DNA of 12,697 nt from Flavobacteriaceae bacterium. GTDB lineage: Bacteria; Bacteroidota; Bacteroidia; Flavobacteriales; Flavobacteriaceae. The DNA lies in contig DAOVTF010000020.1 of NCBI GenBank assembly GCA_030633225.1, forward strand, positions 1 through 12,697, in the 5' to 3' direction. A model generated the notes under the pieces. The model made no database searches. It was not told the DNA's origin and worked only from the letters and a program-made list of their open reading frames with translations. Shown here piece after piece: positions 1 through 5,853 of this stretch. The translations under genes were made by a program, and so were the position numbers. Every line of letters begins with the position of its first letter. Position 1 is the stretch's first letter.

Positions 1-446
1 AAAAATTAGGTGATCTGGGTTTGTCAGAAACTAAGCTCACTATTTTAGAAAGCCAAAATGATTCAAAAATCAGAGGAGATATTGACCATATTAAAGATCT
101 TTATATTAATAATCATAAGTTATTAACTACAAAAGATGAAACAATAAGGGAAAAAGATATTAGAATAGATGAACTAGAGAAAGATTTGAGAAAATATTAC
201 GATGACGATTTTCTTTTTAAACAAATAACCCGTGAAATAAGAATCAATTATGAAGATCTAGAAAAAATTAGTTTAGCAAGAGAATATGTTACAAATTTCA
301 GTACTATTGATACCATACCAGTTGTTTCAGTTAAATGGAATTCACAATTAGATTTGGATCAACAAAAATTGGAAGAAAATAAATTAAAAAACTGGTTACA
401 GACCAGATTAAATATTAATAATATTGAGATTCGATCTCTAGAATAA
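1..446 (+). CDS. 3' part of an unrecognised coiled-coil-containing protein (5' end outside window)
   Basis: The reading frame is open from base 3 to a TAA at 444-446 and has no upstream stop, so this is the C-terminal part of a longer protein. The first in-frame start-like codon is a TTG at 21, which is probably internal. The visible part is hydrophilic and highly charged. A helical, coiled-coil-like stretch (around the motif REKDIRIDELEKDLRKYY) is followed by a compact segment containing DTIPVVSVKW and a C-terminal helix ending in NWLQTRLNI. No membrane span or catalytic motif is visible in this piece. The layout recalls the soluble C-terminal extension of TIGR00341/DUF389 membrane proteins of flavobacteria, but that rests on memory of the family and is weak. 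No hairpin terminator is evident in the 93 bases after the stop. Confidence 0.6.
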   Translation, partial: KLGDLGLSETKLTILESQNDSKIRGDIDHIKDLYINNHKLLTTKDETIREKDIRIDELEKDLRKYYDDDFLFKQITREIRINYEDLEKISLAREYVTNFSTIDTIPVVSVKWNSQLDLDQQKLEENKLKNWLQTRLNINNIEIRSLE

Positions 447-486
447 TATGTGTTTTTTTATATTAAGATTCAAAGATTAAAATTAT

Positions 487-515
487 TTGACATTACTATT
501 CTCTTTAAATTTTTG
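487..515 (+). promoter_or_regulatory. candidate promoter for the GNAT gene
   Basis: A TTG at 487-489 is followed after 18 bases by AATTTTTG at 508-515. This matches the Bacteroidota -7 consensus TAnnTTTG except at the first base. The start codon follows 24 bases later. In AT-rich DNA such matches are common, so this is only a candidate. Confidence 0.35.
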
Positions 516-539
516 CAATTCACATAATAAAAGATTTAA

Positions 540-1595
540 ATGATAGAACTAAAAGATTTTTCTGAATCCGACTTTAAAATTTTTAAGTCTTGGATTAAAA
601 ATGAAGAAGAATTAGTACAATTTGCCGGATCAATTTTCACCTTTCCCTTGACAAATAAACAATTGACAGATTATATTAAAATGTCTGATAAAAAACCTAT
701 GAAAATTGTTTTAACTGAAACTGATGAAACAATAGGTCATTGTGAATTAAATTTCGAAAATGGAAATAATCGATTATCAAGAATTTTAATTGGCAGTAAA
801 AAAATGAGAGGGAAAAAGATTGGAGAAAAAGTAGTATTGGAAATGACTAAATTATTATTTGAAGACACAAAAGTAAAAAAAATTGATTTGAATGTTTTTG
901 ATTGGAATGTGGGAGCAATTAAGTGTTACGAAAATGTTGGATTTAAAATTAATAACAAGAATAGTAAGATTAGAAAAGTCAATGGAAAAATCTGGAAAAG
1001 CCTTAATATGGAGTTAACAAAAAGGCAATTTGAAGAAAAAAATGCATCTAAAAACTTTAAAACAATTGTAAGAGAAATAGAATCAAATGATATTGATTTA
1101 ATTGCTAATTATTGGTTAAATTCTGATCCAGATTTTTTAACAAACATGGGAGTTGATTTAAATAAAATGCCAACTAGAGATAAATTAATCAATATGTTGA
1201 CTGAGCAGATAAATTCTCCTTTAAATCAAAAAAATTCCTATGCTTTGATTTGGGAAGTTGACGGAGTACCAATAGGGCATTCAAATGTTAACGGAATTGA
1301 TTTTGGAAATTTGGCTACCATGCATTTACATATTTGGAAACCTGATTTTAGAAAGAAAGGACTAGGAGCAGAGTTGGTTAAAAAGTCACTACCATTTTAT
1401 TTTGAAAAGTTGAAATTAAATTCTTTGTATTGTGAGCCTTTTGCATTTAATCCGGCACCAAACAAAACACTTGAAAAAGTTGGATTTGAGTTTGTTAAAA
1501 AGTACAGAACCATTCCAGGTTCATTAAATTTTGAACAAGAAGTAAATCGTTGGAAATTGACTAAAAAGAATTACATAAGAATAGTATCAATTTAA
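540..1595 (+). CDS. Two-domain GNAT-family N-acetyltransferase
   Basis: The 351-residue protein is two GNAT acetyltransferase folds in one chain; such enzymes move an acetyl group from acetyl-CoA to an amine. Domain 1 spans about residues 1-160. Its acetyl-CoA pyrophosphate loop (motif A, RxxGxG/A) appears as RGKKIG at 90-95, with the usual second glycine replaced by lysine. It has the typical later element VFDWNVGAIKCYENVGF at 119-135. Domain 2 spans about 172-343 and has a textbook loop RKKGLG at 271-276, followed by NPAPNKTLEKVGFEFV. The second domain resembles the AacA4/RimJ-like acetyltransferases with an HLHIWKPDFR strand. The substrate cannot be read from sequence; resistance, siderophore and protein acetylation are all possible. 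The ATG at 540 is the first in the frame and lies just after AT-rich leader sequence with a candidate promoter. It converges on mlaF. Confidence 0.85.
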   Translation: MIELKDFSESDFKIFKSWIKNEEELVQFAGSIFTFPLTNKQLTDYIKMSDKKPMKIVLTETDETIGHCELNFENGNNRLSRILIGSKKMRGKKIGEKVVLEMTKLLFEDTKVKKIDLNVFDWNVGAIKCYENVGFKINNKNSKIRKVNGKIWKSLNMELTKRQFEEKNASKNFKTIVREIESNDIDLIANYWLNSDPDFLTNMGVDLNKMPTRDKLINMLTEQINSPLNQKNSYALIWEVDGVPIGHSNVNGIDFGNLATMHLHIWKPDFRKKGLGAELVKKSLPFYFEKLKLNSLYCEPFAFNPAPNKTLEKVGFEFVKKYRTIPGSLNFEQEVNRWKLTKKNYIRIVSI

Positions 1596-1684
1596 GTTAT
1601 GTGTTTAACCAAGGGTCTAAAGTATTTTCTTAACTTACGGATTGATATTCAGGAGATATGAAAATATTTTGATCAACTCTAAAA

Positions 1685-2443
1685 TTATTTATTGTAAACC
1701 TCCCTAACTTTTTTAAACAGATTGGATGAATAAACAAAGTCAGTTACTGCTTCATTATCAGTTTTAAATATGGTGCTACTTTCTCCTTCCCAAGCTTTTA
1801 AACCATCTTTTAAAAAAATAATTTTCTCTCCAATTTCCATTACCGAATTCATATCATGCGTATTGATAATGGTAATCATTTGATATTCATCGGTAATTTC
1901 TTGAATTAAATTGTCAATAACAATTGATGTTCTAGGATCAAGTCCTGAATTTGGTTCATCACAAAACAAATATTTTGGATTCATTACTATTGCACGTGCA
2001 ATAGAAACTCTTTTTTGCATTCCTCCTGAAAGCTCAGCTGGAAATTTGTTGTTTACATTTTCGAGATGGACTCTGTTTAAAACAAAATTTACCCTTTCTA
2101 GCATTTCCTCATAGCTTTGATTGGTAAACATTTTTAGAGGAAACATGATGTTGTTTTCAATGGTTTCCGAATCGAATAAAGCTCCACTTTGAAAAACCAT
2201 TCCCATTTCTTTACGAAGATCACGTTTTTCTTTAAGTGTCATTTTACTGTAATACCTGCCATCATAACAAATATCACCATCATCCGGTTCAAATAATCCC
2301 AATAAACATTTTAAAAATACAGTTTTACCCGACCCACTTGATCCAATAATTAGACTTGTATCTCCTTTTTTAAAAGATGCTGTTATACCTTTTAAAACAT
2401 GATCTTCACCAAATGATTTATGTAAATTTGTAACTTCTATCAT
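1685..2443 (-). CDS. mlaF: ABC transporter ATPase of an MCE/Mla-type lipid transport system
   Basis: This is the ATP-binding subunit expected to power lipid movement between inner and outer membranes together with the MlaE-like permease encoded just upstream. The 252-residue protein has every ABC motif intact: Walker A GSSGSGKT (34-41), Q-loop Q85 in VFQSGALFD, signature LSGGMQKR (138-145), Walker B YLFCDEP (158-164), D-loop SGLD (166-169) and switch histidine H196. The GALFDS segment after the Q-loop and the LSGGMQKR signature are characteristic of the MlaF/Ttg2A group. Its ATG directly abuts the mlaE stop (TAAATG), which indicates translational coupling. No MlaD-type substrate-binding (MCE) gene follows; the next gene is convergent. 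I see no clear terminator in the 89-base gap to the GNAT gene. Confidence 0.93.
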   Translation of the reverse strand: MIEVTNLHKSFGEDHVLKGITASFKKGDTSLIIGSSGSGKTVFLKCLLGLFEPDDGDICYDGRYYSKMTLKEKRDLRKEMGMVFQSGALFDSETIENNIMFPLKMFTNQSYEEMLERVNFVLNRVHLENVNNKFPAELSGGMQKRVSIARAIVMNPKYLFCDEPNSGLDPRTSIVIDNLIQEITDEYQMITIINTHDMNSVMEIGEKIIFLKDGLKAWEGESSTIFKTDNEAVTDFVYSSNLFKKVREVYNK

Positions 2444-3184
2444 TTATCCTAAAAACATTTGAGTTAAAAAATAATTTAATACAATTATTACCACACTGGT
2501 CCAAACTACAGCCTTAGTACTTGCTTTACCAACTTCTAATGAACCTCCTTTAACATAAAACCCATAAAAAGATGGAATAGTTGCAATCATAAAAGCAAAA
2601 ACCATAGTTTTTATTAATGAATATTGAATTAAATATGGTTTAAAATCTTCTCTAATTCCCATAATATATTGGTCAGAGGTAAATAAGCCGGTTGCAAATC
2701 CAGATACCCATCCGCCAAGAATTCCCAAGAACATAGCTAATAATACTATAAAAGGATAAAACAATACTGTAGAGATTACTTTAGGTAAAACCAAGTGATT
2801 TAATGCGTTTATCCCCATGACTTCTAAAGCATCAATTTGTTCTGTAACTCTCATAGTACCGATGCTTGATGTAATATATGATCCAACTTTACCAGCTAAT
2901 ATAATTGCCATAAAAGTTGGTGCAAATTCTAATATAATTGCTCGTTTAGTTGCGAAACCAATAAGATATTTAGGTATCCAAGGATTGTCAACATTTAATC
3001 CAGTTTGAATAGCAACAACACCACCAACGAAAAAAGAAATAAAAGCTACAATACCAATCGATTTTAAACCTAACTCTTCAATTTCTTTAAAGAAATTTTC
3101 AAAAAAAATAGACCACTTTTGCGGTTTCTTAAAAACCTGCCCAAGCATTATAAAGTATTTTCCTATATTTTTTAAATATATCAT
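2444..3184 (-). CDS. mlaE: MlaE-family ABC permease (MCE-type phospholipid transport)
   Basis: This integral membrane permease of the MlaE/DUF140 family is the inner-membrane partner of the ATPase encoded next to it. The 246 residues contain several hydrophobic helices (roughly 42-62, 84-104, 136-165, 190-210, 224-244). They also carry the family's conserved cytoplasmic segment: EFAPTFMAIILAGKVG at 86-101, then MRVTEQIDALEVMGIN at 111-126, and the later GGSLEVGKASTKAVVW at 213-228. The length is that of a complete family member. The system is generally linked to outer-membrane lipid asymmetry; the direction of transport cannot be read here. It is the first gene of a two-gene operon and is divergent from the pafA-like gene across a 111-base gap. 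I found only weak promoter matches on this strand. Confidence 0.93.
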   Translation of the reverse strand: MIYLKNIGKYFIMLGQVFKKPQKWSIFFENFFKEIEELGLKSIGIVAFISFFVGGVVAIQTGLNVDNPWIPKYLIGFATKRAIILEFAPTFMAIILAGKVGSYITSSIGTMRVTEQIDALEVMGINALNHLVLPKVISTVLFYPFIVLLAMFLGILGGWVSGFATGLFTSDQYIMGIREDFKPYLIQYSLIKTMVFAFMIATIPSFYGFYVKGGSLEVGKASTKAVVWTSVVIIVLNYFLTQMFLG

Positions 3185-3251
3185 ATTCTCTAGTATAGTG
3201 CTAAAATATTAAAAATATATTGCTGTGTCACTAAAATATAATAAATATTAT

Positions 3252-3277
3252 TTGAGCATATTTAATTAGTACATTTG
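3252..3277 (+). promoter_or_regulatory. candidate promoter for the pafA-like gene
   Basis: TACATTTG at 3270-3277 is a perfect match to the Bacteroidota -7 element TAnnTTTG. A TTTG at 3251-3254 could serve as the -33 element, though the 15-base gap is shorter than the usual 17-23. The predicted transcript start lies only about a dozen bases before the ATG at 3296, which implies a very short leader without a Shine-Dalgarno sequence. Confidence 0.5.
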
Positions 3278-3295
3278 TTTTTTTAAAATTTTAAT

Positions 3296-4933
3296 ATGAA
3301 AAAAATATTTTTGCTAAGCTTAATTTTGTTAAGTTCAATTGAGTTTAAAGCACAGTCAAATTTAAATATTGATCGCCCAAAGTTAGTCGTTGGAATTGTT
3401 GTTGACCAGATGCGATATGATTATTTAACCAGATTTTATAATAAATATGATGAAGGTGGTTTTAAACGATTAATGAATGATGGTTTTAATTGTGAAAATG
3501 CACATTTTAACTATATCCCAACTTATACTGCAGTTGGGCATACTTCTATTTATACTGGAACTACACCTGATATACATGGAATTATTGGCAATAATTGGTA
3601 TGATAAATTTTCAAAAAAATCAATTTATTGCGTTGATGATTTTACATATAAAGCAGTTGGAACTAAAAAAACAAACGAACAAAAATCACCTTATAGATTA
3701 CTTACAACAACCATTACTGATGAGCTGCGGTTATCGCAAAACATGAATGGTAAAACGATAAGTATTGGTATTAAAGATCGTTCAGCTGTATTACCTGGTG
3801 GCCATACAGCAAATGCTGCTTATTGGTTTATTGGTAAAAATGAGGGTAAATTTATTACTAGTACCTATTACATGGAAAAATTGCCTAAGTGGGTAAATGA
3901 TTTTAATGATTTGGAATTACCAAAAAAATATGTCAAACAAAAATGGGAAACTTTATACCCAATTGAAACATATACAGAAAGCATTGCTGATAATAATAAT
4001 TTTGAAGGAACTTATAATGGAGAAAAGTCACCAACATTTCCACATGATTTGTCAAAACTAAGAAAGAAAAACAATAATTATGACCTTGTTAAAAGCACTC
4101 CGTTTGGAAATAATATTGTTACAGAATTTGCAAAGGCAGCGATAGAAAATGAAAATTTAGGAAAAGGAAATTATACTGATTTTTTAGCTATAAGCTATTC
4201 TAGTCCTGATTATATAGGGCATCAATTTGGTGTAGATTCAAAGGAAATTCAAGATACTTATTTGCGTTTAGATAAAGATATAGAAGAATTATTAAATTTT
4301 TTGGATAAAAATGTTGGTGTAAATAATTATACAATATTTTTGACTGCAGACCATGCTGCAGTTCAAGTTCCATCTTATTTAAATTCTTTAAAAATACCGA
4401 GCGGATATATTGATGTTGATGAATTTAAAAAATTTGTATTGGGAGTTACACAGAAAAATTTTAAATCTGTCAAGTTGATTGAAAATGTGTCAAATTTTCA
4501 AATATTTTTAAATAAAGAAGAGATTTCAAAATTAAAACTTGACCAAAATAAGGTTACTCAGGTTTTAGTCAATGAAATTATTAATTATGAAGGAGTGAAT
4601 AAAGTTGTTACTTCACAAACGTTACAAAACACTAATTTTACTGAGGGGATCTTGTATAATCTTCAAAATGGATATAATCAAAAGTTGTCTGGTGATATAT
4701 TAATAGTACCAAATCCTGCTACAATTATTCACTCAAAAGTTGGATCAACACATGGCTCAGGTTTTAGTTATGACACTCACGTTCCAATTATTTTTTATGG
4801 TAAAGGAATAAAGAAAGGTAAATCAAAAAATTATACTCCAATAATAAATATAGCACCTACATTGGCTAATTTACTGCAAATTGAGTTCCCAAATGGGAAT
4901 TCAGGATCTGTTTTAGAAGAAGTTTTGCGATAG
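3296..4933 (+). CDS. pafA: PafA-type alkaline phosphatase, periplasmic
   Basis: This 545-residue zinc phosphomonoesterase of the alkaline phosphatase superfamily is predicted to release phosphate from organic monoesters outside the cytoplasm. A Sec signal (residues 1 to about 19, ending FKAQ) precedes the mature enzyme. From memory of Elizabethkingia PafA, the key residues are nucleophile T79, metal ligands D38, D305, H309, D352, H353 and H486, and phosphate-contacting N100, K162 and R164. The equivalents here are T78 (in PTYTAVGHTS), D37 (VVDQMR), D305/H309 (SSPDYIGHQ), D352/H353 (TADHAA), H486 (STHGSG), N99 or N100, and K160/R162 (GIKDRS). Several fall at the same number, and the length is almost the same. 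The K/R pair supports monoesterase rather than diesterase activity. No PHO-box equivalent was seen. Its transcript ends facing the repeat array, whose first hairpin could stop it. Confidence 0.9.
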   Translation: MKKIFLLSLILLSSIEFKAQSNLNIDRPKLVVGIVVDQMRYDYLTRFYNKYDEGGFKRLMNDGFNCENAHFNYIPTYTAVGHTSIYTGTTPDIHGIIGNNWYDKFSKKSIYCVDDFTYKAVGTKKTNEQKSPYRLLTTTITDELRLSQNMNGKTISIGIKDRSAVLPGGHTANAAYWFIGKNEGKFITSTYYMEKLPKWVNDFNDLELPKKYVKQKWETLYPIETYTESIADNNNFEGTYNGEKSPTFPHDLSKLRKKNNNYDLVKSTPFGNNIVTEFAKAAIENENLGKGNYTDFLAISYSSPDYIGHQFGVDSKEIQDTYLRLDKDIEELLNFLDKNVGVNNYTIFLTADHAAVQVPSYLNSLKIPSGYIDVDEFKKFVLGVTQKNFKSVKLIENVSNFQIFLNKEEISKLKLDQNKVTQVLVNEIINYEGVNKVVTSQTLQNTNFTEGILYNLQNGYNQKLSGDILIVPNPATIIHSKVGSTHGSGFSYDTHVPIIFYGKGIKKGKSKNYTPIINIAPTLANLLQIEFPNGNSGSVLEEVLR

Positions 4934-4954
4934 AACTTTATACTGTAAAAATCG

Positions 4955-5035
4955 AAAAACCCTTCACTTCCGTGAAGAGTTTCCTTCTTTAACAATAACA
5001 ATTTTCCCTAGTTTCTATTTAAAAAAACTAATGAG
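4955..5035 (-). ncRNA. putative small RNA, copy A (array position nearest pafA)
   Basis: Predicted minus-strand RNA of about 80 nt. The 5' hairpin is TAGTTT/AAACTA, the core 5008-4984 is identical to copies B and D, and the 3' hairpin AAACTCTTCAC-ggaa-GTGAAGGGTTT (4982-4957) is followed by T residues. Its terminator stem has a different sequence from the other copies but the same shape, including one G-U pair that would be a C-A mismatch on the plus strand. The upstream CGTTG (5046-5042) and ACAATAT box (5067-5061) keep the family spacing, but a clear -33 TTG is missing, so its promoter may be weaker. Its hairpin could also end pafA transcription from the other side. The ends are estimates. 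Confidence 0.55.
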
Positions 5036-5142
5036 ATAATACAACGTATGATATTTTTATATATTGTTGATTGTTTTAAATAAAAAAGAAAAATTGATTT
5101 CTCTCCAGTAATTATATTTCTAAATAGAGGTAATATTAAATG

Positions 5143-5225
5143 AAAAAAACTCTCCATTTTCACGGAGAGTTTTTCTTCTTTAACAATAACAATTTTCCCA
5201 AGTTTTTATTTAAAAAACTCATGAG
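5143..5225 (-). ncRNA. putative small RNA, copy B
   Basis: This is the best-formed copy. On the minus strand a TTG at 5260-5258 is followed after 19 bases by TACGTTG at 5238-5232, a good promoter candidate. The predicted RNA begins near 5225. It forms a 5' hairpin GAGTTTTT-taaat-AAAAACTT (5220-5200), shows the conserved core at 5199-5175 and ends in AAAAACTCTCC-gtgaaaat-GGAGAGTTTTT with a T run to about 5143. Length is about 83 nt. No known RNA family was recognised. A short ATG frame inside it is not conserved in the other copies. Confidence 0.65.
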
Positions 5226-5321
5226 ATAATACAACGTATATTAATTTTTTATATTGCCAACTTTACAAAATAAAACTTACATTTTTGATAATCAAATTTA
5301 TGAATTAAGAAAAAATTGAGC

Positions 5322-5405
5322 AAAAAAAAACTCTCCATTTTATGGAGAGTTTTTACTCTTTAATTATAACAATTTTCCCAAGTTTTTGATTGTAAAAACT
5401 CATCA
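5322..5405 (-). ncRNA. putative small RNA, copy C (most diverged core)
   Basis: This copy has the same architecture as copies A, B and D, but the core at 5379-5355 differs at several positions (GTTATAATTA where the others have GTTATTGTTA). The 5' hairpin GAGTTTTT-acaatc-AAAAACTT is kept with a different loop. The terminator stem AAAACTCTCC/GGAGAGTTTT is perfect and is followed by nine T residues on this strand. The GCAATAT box (5437-5431) and CGTTT (5416-5412) keep the exact family spacing, but no TTG precedes the box. It may have diverged in target or be decaying. Confidence 0.55.
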
Positions 5406-5528
5406 AATTATAAACGATTAGTTGTGTTTTATATTGCTTTGAGACAAAATATTATTAAATAATAAGTAATAAATGTTACATATTATAAAAAATAATGCAA
5501 AAAATTAACTAAATATAGATATAAAATC

Positions 5529-5610
5529 AAAAAACTCCCCATTTTCATGGAGAGTTTTCCTTCTTTAACAATAACAATTTTCCCTAGTTTTAATTAAAAA
5601 ACTAATTGAG
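5529..5610 (-). ncRNA. putative small RNA, copy D (nearest the helicase gene)
   Basis: Predicted minus-strand RNA of about 82 nt. TTG at 5644-5642 precedes the AATAT box, and CGTTG lies at the family spacing, although the bases before it read CG rather than TA. The 5' hairpin is TAGTTTT-ttaatt-AAAACTA. The core at 5584-5560 is identical to copies A and B. The terminator AAAACTCTCC-atgaaaat-GGGGAGTTTT contains one G-U pair on this strand, which on the other strand would be a C-A mismatch. It is the first copy met by transcription coming out of the helicase gene, from which it is separated by a strong inverted repeat at 5818-5853. Confidence 0.6.
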
Positions 5611-5817
5611 ATTATACAACGCGAATAAATTTTTTATATTGCAATTTTTAAATATAAAAAGTAGATTTTTGGCATAAAATATTTACAACGGAAAGTTAAC
5701 TCTAGCAAACTATCAATTACATACAAGGTAATTATTCAATAATTGAAATTTGGAAATTGACAGATCTATAAAAAATGTGATTGGTTTAAAGTATTCAATT
5801 AACTATTATTATTAAGT

Positions 5818-5853
5818 AATAAGAGTAAAAAATATTTATTTTTTACTCTTATT
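5818..5853 (-). terminator. perfect 15-bp inverted repeat at the end of the helicase gene
   Basis: Bases 5818-5832 and 5839-5853 are perfect inverted copies around a 6-base loop. The core is AAGAGTAAAAAA/TTTTTTACTCTT. The helicase stop codon (5838-5836) lies in the loop. On the plus strand the stem is followed by a T run (5852-5857), so the hairpin is probably bidirectional, ending the helicase transcript and shielding the helicase gene from plus-strand read-through. It separates the helicase gene from the small-RNA array. Confidence 0.6.

Larger units (their letters stand above)
4953..5642 (-). repeat. array of four diverged ~115-bp repeats (tandem sRNA family)
   Basis: This 690-base stretch fills most of the 900-base gap between the phosphatase and the helicase. 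It contains four copies of one unit, at about 4953-5066, 5142-5257, 5321-5437 and 5528-5642, spaced 180-205 bases apart and separated by unrelated AT-rich spacers of about 65-90 bases. Read on the minus strand each unit has the same order: a box GCAATAT (ACAATAT in copy A), exactly 14 bases, CGTT, a short hairpin, a 25-nt core and a GC-richer hairpin flanked by A and T runs. Copies A, B and D share an identical 25-nt core that begins GGGAAAATTGTTATTGTTAA. All are in the same orientation and none carries a conserved reading frame. Bases 5643-5817, after the array, show nothing recognisable. Confidence 0.85.

Noticed and set aside
21..446. A complete gene starting at TTG 21
   Set aside because: The frame stays open to the window edge without a stop, so the true start is most likely upstream, outside the window.
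1596..1684. Terminator between the convergent GNAT and mlaF genes
   Set aside because: Only a 7-bp stem with a loop of about 30 bases (TAAGTTA/TAACTTA) can be drawn and no T tract follows, which is too weak to call.
1911..2114. Plus-strand open frame inside mlaF
   Set aside because: It lies wholly within the well-supported ABC ATPase gene on the other strand and has no recognisable domain. The same applies to 2817-3008 inside mlaE and 7297-7497 inside the DUF481-like gene.
3477..3746. Second-frame open frame inside the phosphatase
   Set aside because: The phosphatase frame carries catalytic residues across this region; the alternative frame is low-complexity Leu/Ile-rich sequence with no motif.
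5143..5405. Small peptides encoded inside the repeats (MSFLNKNL... in copy B, MSFYNQKLGK... in copy C)
   Set aside because: The ATG exists only in copies B and C, and a one-base length difference puts the shared core in different frames. In the frame that reads KLGKIVIVKE, copies A, B and D have a stop codon at or just before the core. The stems, not a protein, are conserved.
4953..5642. CRISPR array
   Set aside because: The repeats are about 115 bp with internal hairpins and diverge between copies; there are only four and no cas genes nearby. The size and divergence do not fit CRISPR.
4953..5642. Transposon ends or MITE copies
   Set aside because: The units have no terminal inverted repeats or target-site duplications, all point the same way, and they contain promoter-plus-terminator order. 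Other copies in the window were not found.
5643..5817. A fifth repeat unit or a small gene next to copy D
   Set aside because: Neither the core sequence nor a hairpin of the family is present, and reading frames are short; I see nothing recognisable here.
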